Positions 12,484-23,839 of a stretch of 64,000 nt of DNA are shown piece by piece. Source of the stretch: Cordia subcordata (Eukaryota > Streptophyta > Magnoliopsida > Boraginales > Cordiaceae); contig JAPTOF010000017.1 in assembly GCA_028554755.1 (NCBI GenBank), forward strand, positions 11,307,501-11,371,500. The letters are read 5' to 3'. A model generated the notes under the pieces. It saw only the letters and a list, made by a program, of their open reading frames with translations. It was not told the DNA's origin and ran no database searches. The position numbers and the translations under genes are program-made. Position 1 is the stretch's first letter, and every line of letters starts with the position of its first letter.

Positions 12484-12925
12484 TTACGATATTAGATTAA
12501 TTAACCCCCATCCCCTCTTTCCCTGCAGCGACACCACACTGAACTCAATAAGCCCCACCCCTGGCAGGCGGCAGCTTGCTCCCAGGCCCCCCTCCTCTGC
12601 ACCCACCAGTTCCTTCCCCTCAAATTCCTGTCTTCCCCGCCCAAAAACTGTGTGCGTGCTTAGGTTTGCCTCTGTGTGTGTCTGCTTGCGTGCATGGGTT
12701 GTTTTCTGCGTTAAAAGCAAGGTGTTTGTCCGAGTTAAAAGACCCCCTTGAATAAGATATATCGAGAAAACGACCCTTCGGTCGATGATTGTAACGTAAC
12801 CTGGTTACCTCCTCCAGGGAAAAGGAAAAATATTGAGAGGGAAAAAAAATAAAAAGAGAGAAAAGGGAAAAAGGAAAGTCCCTAACACTAAGGACTAGTA
12901 TATATATATCAAGAGCAAGAACCAT
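12484..12925 (-). other. Unassigned GC-richer stretch with open minus frames
   Basis: Two overlapping minus-strand open frames (12484-12720 and 12620-12925) stay open for 78 and 101 codons in a locally GC-richer block. Neither has a recognisable domain, splice pattern or conserved motif. The block abuts the TRIM element. It may be a relic of a promoter or gene fragment; no function is assigned. Confidence 0.25.
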
Positions 12926-12927
12926 TT

Positions 12928-13031
12928 TGCTAAAAATTTTGAGGTTTCATCATAAAAATTAATTTGTCAATAGGAGGAGTGGCCCAGGATCTTAAAATTT
13001 TCTGATGTTGAAATCTTTATATGTTGTAACA
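12928..13031 (-). repeat. TRIM 3' LTR
   Basis: About 104 bp, ending 'atgttgtaaca' and followed on the plus strand by 'ccccctc', the complement of the polypurine tract. It is alignable to 13276-13387 by eye. Confidence 0.8.
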
Positions 13032-13275
13032 CCCCCTCACGTGTGACTCAAAAATAGTGTCTGCACCACTTTAATGACTAGATTTGGAAGGACCTAGACT
13101 GCAGGGATGAACCACCAATAGTGTCTGCACCAATTTGATGACTGGATTTGAAATGACCTAGACTACAGGGATGAACCACTACGTGACTGGATTTGCAGTA
13201 TGAACGAACTTGACGGGTTATACGTGAACATAAGTGCAGCACGAGAACTGAACCAAAAGTTCAACTCTAATACCA

Positions 13276-13387
13276 TGTTAAAAATCCTAAGATTCCATCA
13301 TACAGACCAATTGGTTTATATAAAAAGTGGCCAAAACCATATATAATGATTTTGAATCTTGAAATTTTTCGATTATATGTTGTAACA
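13276..13387 (-). repeat. TRIM 5' LTR
   Basis: About 112 bp, beginning TGTTAAAAATCC and ending ATGTTGTAACA on the plus strand. The primer-binding site abuts its inner edge. Confidence 0.8.
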
Positions 13388-13634
13388 CATCTATCACAAA
13401 GCAACCTCGAATTTTCAGAACTCATGTTCGAATCTGCAAGCCAATCCAATCCCTAATTGTCCAGCATACCATTAAAATATTGGAGTTCACGAGTCAATAA
13501 TAACTATCGGCCTTATCAGACCATGTATTGTCCACGGTGCTGTCCATCAATTAGATTTTGCACAATATGGTTCTTTCTTCTGTGTGTATTAATAAGTAAT
13601 ACCATGCTACATCTAAAGAAGCATAATGCAAAAC

Positions 13635-14615
13635 TATTAGAAACTAGTAATAGTAATAGAATGCAGAAATAGTAACAAGGCAAATAGAAAATTGAACTGA
13701 AAATTACAAATAAAGAAGAAATAAACAAAATTAGTCGAGGCTCGAGATACACGATTTCCTTAAAGGATTTACGCCCCTTCTACGGTGCTAAAGGTTATGG
13801 CGTTTCCTTCCCAGGATATAATGACTATACCTCTTGACTATGGTAGCACACCGAAGCAAGAGCCGGCGAACCAGAAGCGTAGGACTCTCTCTGTATGAGG
13901 GAAAAACGACTAGCAAAATGCTTATACTATTACACTATATGCTAATACGAGAATGCTACTATTTTTTCTTCTCTCTGGCTCCTTCTGGACACGACTATAT
14001 ATAGTGGAGCAAAGAGGAGCAACAAGATATAGCCATTAAGGAGCCATAAACATGTCCTCCAATACCAAAAACGCCCACAAAATAAGCTCACCTGATGCCA
14101 ACGTGCTAAAAAGTAAATCCCGAGCTTTAATATATCAGTTACGTCTTCCTCAAACTCTTCAGGTGTTTGAGTTTTTTTCCCAAAAAATACAAACCGGAGT
14201 GAAAAATCGTACACACTCGCGCGCTCCCGGACGGCCGGCCCAAAGCCGCGTGCGTGCGCGGCGCGTGTGTGGGTTTAGTACAATGCCCACCATGTATAGT
14301 CTTCCTCCATATGCCTCACCGCACACCTCATAAAGGAATCTATATATAAAGTGAGAAAAATTTAATGGTTTTCCTATGTGGGATACAAACCCACAGATAA
14401 CCAAATCTAACAACCAAACTAGTTACCCACTCAACTTTGGTTGCTAATTTCTCATTCACCTTTAATCCGTTTTTAACATGTAAATATATCATGTTAATCC
14501 ATTCCAAACAAGGAACATAACGATATCAACAACAGACCTTTTTGACGTGCGGGACCTAACTCAAAAATTGAGTCAATATTGCTTTGACCTCATGTTAAAG
14601 CATTCTAAACTAACA
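13635..14615 (-). repeat. Copia 3' LTR (981 bp)
   Basis: It matches 19673-20674 along its length. It contains a palindromic 'ctatatatag' at 13995-14004, a TATA-like 'ctatatataaag' near 14340, and a GC-rich block at about 14211-14272 that differs strongly from the other LTR. Confidence 0.93.
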
Positions 14616-15560
14616 TTCCCCACATGAATGAAAATTAGCTGACTACTATGCAAATATGCAAATGCAAATGCAAATGCAAGAGAGAGTCCGGAAAGAAATA
14701 CTGCCTCAGGATAGGTAGCTTTTGGCTTTGAACCTTCCTTAGTGTATACCATCGAATTTACTCGCTGACCAGTAGATTGGATGCTTTGAACTGTTCAGTT
14801 TTAGTGTAAATCAAGACAATAGCATACACACAGCATCTCTTAATACACTTTTAGTTCTCACGGTTGTGTTCATTTTGGCCCTGAACAATTCCCGGTATTC
14901 ATGAGTACTCAGAGAATTCAGCCTACAATTCTCTTAGGAGCGCCCCTTCCTTACTCATATAGGTGATTCTTCGTGAAGAGTATCTTGCTATACTCCACTT
15001 GGTTTTCCCAAGCTACAAAGATCATTAAAAGCTAAGCTTATCCTATACCCCACAGGCTGCACTATCTGCTTGTCATAGGAATGGGTAAAGGTGGCTTATA
15101 CCCCACAAAGGCTTGAATAAGGTCATACATAATCCAGTTTCCCCTTTGAACCAAGATTCAGGGATCTCCTGTCAGCAAGGTAGAGTTGACAATTATAATG
15201 ACCTTTTTAGTTACTCTATAGGCTTCAGACCCATTCCACTCGACAACTTAAGAACTTACTCTCTATTTACACCTTTGGTGAGTGGATCCGCAATATTATC
15301 CTTAGACTTTACATAATCTAAAGTGATAATCCCATTTGAGAGCAACTGCTTAATAGTGTGATGTCTACGACGTATATGCCTAGACATACCATTATACATA
15401 ACACTTTGTGCCCTGCCAATCGCGGATTGACTATCACAATGAATACTAACAAAGCATGTGTTTTGACCAACATGGAACGCCCTCTAAGAATTGTCGGCCA
15501 TTCGCTTCTTCTCCACTTTGTCTAAAGCAATAAATTCAGACTCCATAGTGGATCCGCTAT
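14616..15560 (-). other. Copia 3' internal non-coding segment
   Basis: This lies between the RNase H region and the 3' LTR. It holds a short ATGCAA array (14648-14680) and the polypurine tract at the LTR edge. The frame after RNase H is degraded, with short open frames only. Confidence 0.6.
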
Positions 15561-15570
15561 ACATGTCCGC

Positions 15571-18500
15571 TTAGAAGATTTCCATGACACACCGCTCCAA
15601 TAAGGTAAAGACGTATCCACTTGTGGATCTTAAGTCTTTTGTGTCAGATATCCAATTCGCGTCACTATATCCTTCTAACACAACTGGAAAAGTAGTATAG
15701 TGCAACGCGTATTTCATGGTATATCTCAAGTATCTTAAGACCCTGATTAGTGCAACCCAATGTTCTTGACTTGGATTACTAGTGTATCTACTTAGCCTAT
15801 TCACAGCGCAGGCTATGTCGGGTCTTGTACAATTCATAACGTACATTAGACTTCCAATGATCCGGGAGTACTCCAATTGAGATATCCCTTCACTTGTATT
15901 TTTTCTTAGATGTACACTTACATCTAAAGGAGTCTTCACAATCCCAATGTCACCGTTATTATGCTTGTTCAGTATTTTCTCGATGTAATGAGATTGAGAC
16001 AAGGCTAGACCTTCAGGTGTTTTGATAATTTTTATGCCCAAGATTACATCAGCAACACCCATGTCTTTCATTTCAAAATTTCGAGAGAGCATCTTCTTTG
16101 TAGACACAATCGCTTCATTATTCTTTCCCATAATAAGCATATCGTCTACATAATGGCAAACAATGACAAAATTCTGATCTGTTCCTTTCCAATAAACACA
16201 CTTGTCACACTCGTTGATTTTGAACCCATTTACAAGCATGACTTGATCAAATTTCTAATGCCATTGCTTAGGTGCTTGTTTTAAGCCGTAAAGAGATTTC
16301 ACAAGCTTACACACTTTTTTCTCTTGACCTGGAACTACAAACCCTTCAGGTTGTTCCATATAGATCTCCTCTTTTAGATCTCCATTCAAGAGAAGCCGTT
16401 TTTACATCCATTTGATGTATCTCCAAACTATATATAGTTGCAATAGCTATCAACATTCGAATAGATGTAATTCTAGTTACCGGTGAATACGTGTCAAAAT
16501 AATTTAGACCCTCCTTTTGATTATAGCCTTTTATAACCAATCGGGCCTTATATTTGTCTATTGATCCATTCGCCTTCATCTTCCTTCTGAAAATCCATTT
16601 ACACCCTAAAGACTTATTTCCAAAAGGTAGATCCACTAATTCCCAAGTATGGTTGTGCATGATAGACTCAATTTCACTATTCACCGCCTCTTGCCAAAGA
16701 GGTGCCTCAGGAGTAGACATAGCTTCCTTGAAAGTTCTGGCTCACTTTCTAGCATAAATGTTATAAAGTCAGGCCCGAAAGACGTAGAAGTTCTTGCCCT
16801 TTTACTACGTCTAGGTTCATGAGTTGTAGCCTCTTTATCTACATTTGAATGGTCAAGACCCCTTTTAGACGAACTGGGTTCAGAAGAATTTGATTATTTT
16901 GACCCTTTATATGGAAACGTTGTCTCAAAAAACTCAGCATTTCGAGATTCAATTACTGTATTCTTATGAATGTCAGAAATTTTTGATTTATGTACAAGAA
17001 ATCTATACGCAAAGACTGCTTACAGATATCCAATGAAAATACAAATAACTGTCTTTGGTCCTATTTTGACCATTTTAGGAGTAGGAACTCCTACTTTAGC
17101 TAGACAGCCCCACACTCTTAAATATTTGTATGAAGGCGGTCTACTTTTCCACAATTCATACGGAGTTTTTTCTAGTTTCTTGTGGAGTATTTTATTCAAA
17201 ACATGATTTGCAGTCAAGATTGCTTCCCCCCACAAGTTCTGAGGTAGACCAGAATTTATCAACAAGGCATTCATCATTTCTTTGAGAGTTCTATTTTTAT
17301 GCTCAGAACCCCATTTTGTCATGTGGAGAATAAGGAGCTGTTGTTTAGTGTATTATTCCTTGTTCAGACAATATGCTTCAAAAGGATATACGTACTCTCC
17401 ACCCCTATCACTTCTCAAAGTTTTGATCTTCTTCCTAGTTGATTTTCCACCTCAACTTGGTATTGTTTAAAAGCCTCCAAAGCCTCATCTTTGGATCTTA
17501 GTAAATATACATAACAATACCTTGTGCTATCATCGATAAAAGTTATAAAATATTTTTTACCGCCTCTTGTTTGCAAAAATTTTAAGTCACAAATATCATT
17601 ATGAATCAATCCAAGAGGTTCTGTGATTCTTTCTACAGATTTGAAAGAAGTTCTAGTTAATTTTGATTCTACACAAACTTCACATTTTTTATGATTAGAA
17701 AAATCCACTCCATGGATTAGTCCCATTTTTACAAGTTTGTTTAGAGAATCAAAGTTTACATGTCCCAACCTCTCATGCCATAAAGTAGGAGATTCAAAGA
17801 AGTAAGGTAGGAACAATTTTATTAATCTCATTTTGGCGTAAGGCCCAGCAGTTACATTTCCTTTTGGGATTTGGGCTCTAACACTTAGTTTGTACATCCC
17901 CTCGTAGAGATAGCCCTTACCCACAAAATCATATCCCTTCTTGATTACAACTTTATCAGTACTAAACAGCATAGAGAGTCTAGCTTTACCTAACAAAGAA
18001 CCGGATACTAGATTTTTCCTAATCTCAGGAACATGCAGAACATTCTTAAGTGTCAGCTTAATGCCAGAGGTCATCTCTAGAACCACATTTCCTGTACCTA
18101 CCACTTGGGAAGTTGCAGAATTTCCCATGTACAAAACTTCTTCCCCGGTATTAGCTGTGTAGGAAGAGAATAGCCTTTTCTTAGAACAAACGTGTCTAGT
18201 TGCCCCTGTGTCAATGAACCATTGTTTAGGATTACCCACCATGTTCACTTCTAACACCACTGCTGAGATATTTAAATCAGACACGTCGCCTTCTAGGTCT
18301 TCTATGACATTTGCTAAGGCTTTTCTCTTGCGCAACCTGCAATCCTTTGCCTTGTGACCAGTTTTGTCACAGATATAACACGTCCCATTGAACTGCTTCT
18401 TGTCAGCTTTGGGTTTCTAAGCAAATGTCTTCCCTTTTTGCCCACGATTAGCTTGACTAGTGAACTTTCTCTTTTTGTTGGGATTTGAACCATGTTCCAC

Positions 18501-19399
18501 CATGTGGGCCTTGGATTTCATACCACCATGCATGCCCCATTTGCTAGTTGAACGATTTTCTTCCTCAATTCTAAGCCGCAGGATTAAGTTTTTCATTGTC
18601 ATCTCCTGTTGCTTGTGTTTGAGGTGATTTTTAAACTCACTCCAACCAGGGCAATTTATCTATTAAGGACCACTTGGAATTGTTCAACCTGTGGCATCCC
18701 TTCAAAGATGGAGTTCTTGGATGATCACCGTATTCTTGTACTGTGACATCACCGGTTTAAAATCATTCATAGAGAATTCTAGAAATCTAGTCACTACGAA
18801 TTTCTTCGTGCTAACACTTTCTAGCTCATACTTATCCTCTAAAGACATCCATACTTCCTTAGTCGCTTTACATTTAGCATGTACTTTATACAAGGAAGTT
18901 TCTAAACAATTCAAAATATAATTCCGCAAAGGAAATCATGTGCTTCCAAGCATCCACACCGCCACCGTCTGCATATCCGGTTATCCCCAAGGATGGAGAA
19001 TCTTGCCGCACATAAATGAACAAATTTCCAAAGTTGTGAGATAAAATTCCATTTGAAGTTGCCATGTTTTGAAGTCTTTGCGAAAACTTTTCTCGCTTCT
19101 CAAAGATGTGGAGGTGGAGGTGCATAGTTGGTTGTCCCAAATATAGGCTCGCCTCCAAAAATATTGCTCGAACGGCTATATTTGCAGTTCCCCAAAGCCA
19201 CCGCTTGAACCAAAGCAATATTGTTGGCTTGTCCAAATGAATCGAAGTCGATCCACGCGGCTCCAAATCTGAATTCTCGCATACCCCAGAACTCGCACAA
19301 TATATTAGCCGTTGGAGTAATTCCAACATTTCGATCATGGTAACTCCTGTTGGGTGTCCTCAGCGAATACAGAATATCTGGGTAGCAATGGAAACCCAC
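15571..19399 (-). pseudogene. Copia gag-pol, broken
   Basis: The pol pieces are readable on the minus strand. The zinc knuckle CYICDKTGHKAKDC (CX2CX4HX4C) lies at about 18381-18338, and the protease motif WFIDTGATRHVC near 18220. The pre-integrase LWHERLGHVN lies near 17780, with integrase core sequence to 17415 and on to 17020. RT sequence follows from 16720, with YVDDML near 16150, and RNase H SDANW near 15660. Breaks: the gag frame changes near 18900 and is interrupted near 18650; an in-frame TAG at 18419-18417 lies between gag and the zinc knuckle; further frame changes occur near 17415, 16740 and 16400, with a stop near 16255. The pattern fits TNT1/copia polyproteins. The lineage within copia cannot be settled by eye. 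Confidence 0.9.
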
Positions 19400-19672
19400 A
19401 CTCGTTCAGATCCAAGTTTGGGTGTAATACACAAATTGGACTTCATCATTATTTCCATTTGAGTTTCGTTATTTCGGACATGATTGAAAGTAAAGGTTAT
19501 AAGAATTCTGCACTCAACCAACCGAAATTAGTTAACTGTATAATAAATAATTTAAACTAGAGTGAACAAAAACTAGTTTGTTTGATACAAATTTGAAAAT
19601 CGTAAGCAATAAATACTACAGTTTATCAAACCCGTAAAAATTTAGAATAATGTAAAATAAATCCTTTAAGAC

Positions 19673-20674
19673 TGTTAGAAACTAGTAATAGTAATAGAAT
19701 GCAGAAATAGTAACAAGGCAAATAGAAAACTGAACTGGAAATTACAAATAAAGAAGAAATAAACAAAATTAGTCGAGGCTCGAGATACACGATTTCCTTA
19801 AAGGATTTACGCCCCTTCTACGGTTCTAAAGGTTACGGCGTATCCTTCCCAGGATACAACGACTATACCTCTTGACTATGGTAGCACACCAAAGCAAGAG
19901 CCGGCGAACCAGAAGCGTAGGACTCTCTCTGTATGAGGGAAAAACGACTAGCAAAATGCTTATACTATTACACTATATGCTAATACGAGAATGCTACTAT
20001 TTTTTCTTCTCTCTGGCTCCTTCTGGACACAACTATATATAGTGGAGCAAAGAGGAGCAGTCAGCAAATAGCCATTAAGGGAACCATAAACATGTCCCTC
20101 CAACAGTCAAAAACGTCCACAAAATAAGCTCACCTGATGCCAACGTGCTAAAAAGTAAATCCCGAGCTTTAATATATCAGTTACGTCCTCCTCAAACTCT
20201 TCAGGTGTTTGAGTTTTTTTTTCCCAAAAAATACAAACCGGAGTGAAAAATCGTGCCACACTCGCGCCGCGTCCCCGGACCCGGCCCGGCCAGGCCGTGC
20301 GGGTGCGGGCGCGCGCGCGTGTGTGGTGGGTTTAGTACCATGCCCAGCATGTATAGTCTTCCCTCCATATGCCTCACTGGCACACCTCATAAAGGAATCT
20401 ATATATAAAGTGAGAAAAATTTAATGGTTTTCCTATGTGGGATACAAACCCACAGATAACCAAATCTAACAACCAAACTAGTAACCCACTCAACTTTGAT
20501 TGCTAATTTCTCATTCACCTTTAATCCGTTTTTAACATGTAAATATATCATGTTAATTCATTCGAAACAAGGAATATAACGATATCAACAACAGACCCTT
20601 TTGACGTACTGGACCTAACTCAAAAATTGAGTCAATATTACTTTGACCTCATGTTAAAGCATTCTAAACTAACA
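19673..20674 (-). repeat. Copia 5' LTR (1,002 bp)
   Basis: This is the upstream LTR for the minus-strand element. TATA-like sequences lie near 20034-20041 and 20398-20408. A GC-rich block lies at about 20255-20330. It ends CTAACA, directly followed by the AAAAC target duplication. Confidence 0.93.
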
Positions 20675-20679
20675 AAAAC

Positions 20680-23600
20680 TTCATTTAGGATCGTATTTAT
20701 CAAATAATACTAGTCGAGCTTAGCCGTGCATATGCACAGGTGAACCCAACATGTACTGGAAAATAGTATAAATAAAATATAAATAATATATATGTTTTGA
20801 ATAATAATTTTATTAATGTTTTACTTGATATAGTTTAAGAAGAAATATACTCATAAATTTTTATCTTTCTAAAGAAATGAGATATAAGATTCATTTAGAA
20901 TGGTTTTTTCTAATTATATTTTTATAACTTTTTGAAATATATTATTTTCTTTAGAAACAGTTAGAAACAGTTTCAGCTTCTTTTTTTTTATATATAGTCA
21001 AATTTAACTCTTATCGTAAAGGAAAGAGGGTACTTCAATTAAAAAATAATTTTTTATGAAAAATCAATTTAGAGGGGCTCTTATGTCCTAGTATTTTAAA
21101 ATGTTAATGACAAAAGAAATTTAATTTAAAAAACATTAAAAAAAAGAAAAAGAGAAGAGTTGAATTAATAGCATACTTAATTAATATATTGGTGCCAATA
21201 ATCCATATTTAAATTCTAACTTATAATATGAAATGGTTACATAAACATTAATTTTCTAGTAGATAGAAATAAAATCGAAAAAGTAACTACAACTGCTTCA
21301 GACAAGCTCCATAAGCCTTAAACATTTCAAATTCCCACATAATATACAAACATATACACTGACCACACTTTTTTTTTTTGAAATCTCAGAAAAAATCAAA
21401 AAGAAAAAGAAAGAGAGAAAGACAAACATTTACCACCTCCTGTTGTGCAAATCGTAAACATGAATAATATCTTTGCGAAGAAACCCTCTGCCAAAAGTTT
21501 TTTTCCTTAAATTATATATATTTTTTAATTTTTTGTTTGAATTCATCGTACTTAGCTGATTCAAAGTTGTAATTCTTGTTCAATTAGTGAAACACGACTT
21601 ATGTAGTAAATCTTTTCCCTCTTTTTGTAGTTGAATTTTTTTTTTTTTTACAAACTTTTGCTGCAATTTATGCTTCAATAACTGAAAAAAAAAATTATGT
21701 TGTTTTTGGATTTCTAGATATGCTTAGGGAAACTGAGGAATGGCGAAAGCTACCACATGAAATTTTTAATCATCATTCTTGTTTTCTATTTTATTATGTG
21801 TAGTGAAATTGTATTATCGACTTGTCTTCTTCTTCTTGTCATTGGCCTACATATTTCTTCTTCAATAGAAACCTGTAAAAGTTGAGCAGAGGAAGGTTTT
21901 TTTTTTTTTTTTGTGAAACTCTTTTTGAAAAAAGAAAAAAAGAAAAAAAAAGCAAAAGATTAAGGTGAGATTTGACCATGAACAGTTGCAAAAGTAGAGT
22001 TTTTTTGTCTGTCAGTGGCTTTGTCCATAAAAGACAAATATAACCTCGTTGACTCACATTAAAACATTCAAATAATAGGATAAAAGAGTAATTTAACTTA
22101 ATGCCATTTATAGCTTTGTTGGTCCACGGAAGGGTGTTTCAGGAAGGAAAGAAAGAAGAACGTACAACTTTGACAAAGCAACGTATAAGGTTATGTTTGG
22201 TTTAACCGTGAGAAGTTAGTTGTTGAATAGTAGAACTTTTAATAGTAGAATTTTGATAAAAGTATTGTTCAATAAAAATAATTAATTGTTTGGTTCTGTA
22301 TTTTAGGAGTTGAGTTTTTAGTTATTTTGAGGTTAATATTAGAGTTTTAAAAATATAGAATAGTATTTTTGAAAAAAAATCAAAGAAAAATAATTTTTAA
22401 GGTGACATAAAAATAGTTTTTCAAAAGTCTTTTTTGAAAAGCTCCAATTTGGAGCTTTTGATTTTTCAGCTTCAACTTTTATATAAAAGTTTTTTTAAAA
22501 ATAGGCCAAGCAGATCAACTTTAGCTTTTAGACTCACATAAAACACTTTTTAGTTTTCAAAAGCTAGGCCAATCAGACACTACGCATATGAAAGCCACAG
22601 ACGAGCGACAAATTTGATTTTTGGACAAAAATAGCTCTTCATTCGCATTTATTATATAATAGAGATTAAAATTATAAATTCGTGTGATAGTGGGGTGTTC
22701 TACCTATATTTTAGGTAAAACTTATATTTGTAATAAAAGGATATAAGTAGGAATAAATTGACCAACATTTATGAAAGCTCGTGCATGTGAAGTATTCGAA
22801 CTTAGAGTCTATTTGGTCTTGTTTTTATTTTTATTATCTTTTAACCTCACCCCAATTCAATCTTTCAATTTTTATAAGATTTAATTTCAAGACCGAACTC
22901 CTGGAGGAGGTAGTCTCAACCACTTGAGTTACTCTTTCATCCCAGTTTTGTTTTTACTTTTTTGTGTTTGAAAATAGTTCTTCAAAACACAATTCAAAAA
23001 TAGATTTTTTAGAACAAAATTCTTAGGAGTTGTTTGAGAACTTTGATGGTAGAATAGATATAAAATGGATTGAGATTAAGAGATAAATGTTTGCCATTGT
23101 AATACTATTGTGATTACAAAATTGTCATTAACGAAATAGACTTCTCCTTTTTTTTTTAACACCCCTGCCCTCATGAGATTGAACTCAGAACCTCACATTT
23201 AGCGGAGATAATTTCAACCAATTAAATTATCCCTTAATCCCAATTGACTTCTCCTTATTCTTGTAGAGTTCTTGAGAACAAGATGTTGAAAATATCGAGC
23301 CTGTTTGGTTTTTGTTTTTACTTTTTATTTTTTTTGTTTTCAAAACATATTTCTAAAATAGTTTTTGGAAATAAAAATGTTAAAAACTTGTTTGGTAACT
23401 TTTGTGGTAAAATAAATATAAAGTGGAGTAATTGTTTTCCATTGTATTGGTATGTTAATTACAAAATTGTCATAAATAAAATAGACTCTTCTTTGTTTTT
23501 GCGGAGTTTTGAGAACAAGATGTCAAAAACATATATCTTTTTGTTATGTTATGTTTTTTTATTTTTAAAAGAATTTATTTCATCTAATGACTTTATTGCA

Positions 23601-23839
23601 TTTTCATTTATTGACTTTCAAAATGAATCTTTTAATTTTTAAATTTTGATAAATGACTCATCAACAGCCTCTAAATTTTAATAAATGAGACGTCATTAGT
23701 CTTTGAATTTTTATAAATGAAACGTCATTAATCTTTCAAAAAATTTCATTTCAAGGGTCCAAGTCGCTTCTATGAACATCAAGCAGGGTATGTATCAGGA
23801 TGGTTTAAATAGTCAACTCCGTATACTATATAGTGCTGC
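20680..23839. other. AT-rich intergenic with decayed repeats
   Basis: No gene is seen. The segment at about 22196-22582 has weak inverted ends ('ttatgtttggttt' and 'aggccaatcagacac') and may be an old MITE. Blocks at about 22800-23150 and 23300-23530 share text such as 'acaaaattgtcat' and look like a diverged duplication. 'gattgaactcagaacctc' near 23178 resembles a reversed pol III box B, but no box A was found. Confidence 0.45.

Larger units (their letters stand above)
12928..13387 (-). mobile_element. TRIM (terminal-repeat retrotransposon in miniature)
   Basis: Two short LTRs, 12928-13031 and 13276-13387, share the layout 'tgttaaaaat...ttccatcata...agtggcc...atatgttgtaaca' (the left copy begins tgctaaaa). 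Next to the right LTR, the minus strand reads TGGTATTAGAG (13275-13265), which matches the initiator-tRNA-Met primer site TGGTATCAGAG with one change. Next to the left LTR it reads GAGGGGG, a polypurine tract. The interior is only 244 bp and non-coding. The flanks CATTT and CATCT are a 4/5 match for a 5-bp target duplication. Mobilisation would need enzymes supplied in trans (family knowledge). Confidence 0.85.
13635..20674 (-). mobile_element. Full-length, inactivated Ty1/copia LTR retrotransposon
   Basis: A 7,040-bp element bounded by two LTRs of about 1 kb and flanked by a perfect 5-bp target duplication, AAAAC, at 13630-13634 and 20675-20679. The LTR ends are TGTTAG...CTAACA; the left copy starts TATTAG, a G-to-A change. 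The domain order on the minus strand is gag, CCHC zinc knuckle, protease, integrase, reverse transcriptase, RNase H, with integrase before RT, which defines the copia superfamily. A polypurine tract (GTGGGGAA) lies just inside the left LTR. No canonical initiator-tRNA primer site is visible inside the right LTR. Several frameshifts and stops make it non-autonomous. The LTRs differ by many scattered substitutions and small indels, so the insertion is not recent. Confidence 0.95.

Noticed and set aside
12484..12925. Overlapping minus frames as a possible gene
   Set aside because: No recognisable protein features, and the frames overlap in different phases. Kept only as an unassigned stretch.
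14159..14413. Open frames through the LTR GC-rich block
   Set aside because: They lie inside the copia LTR and exist because GC-rich sequence lacks stops; the other LTR carries different frames.
22196..22582. hAT-type MITE
   Set aside because: The ends pair only weakly and no 8-bp target duplication could be read, so it was left in the general description.
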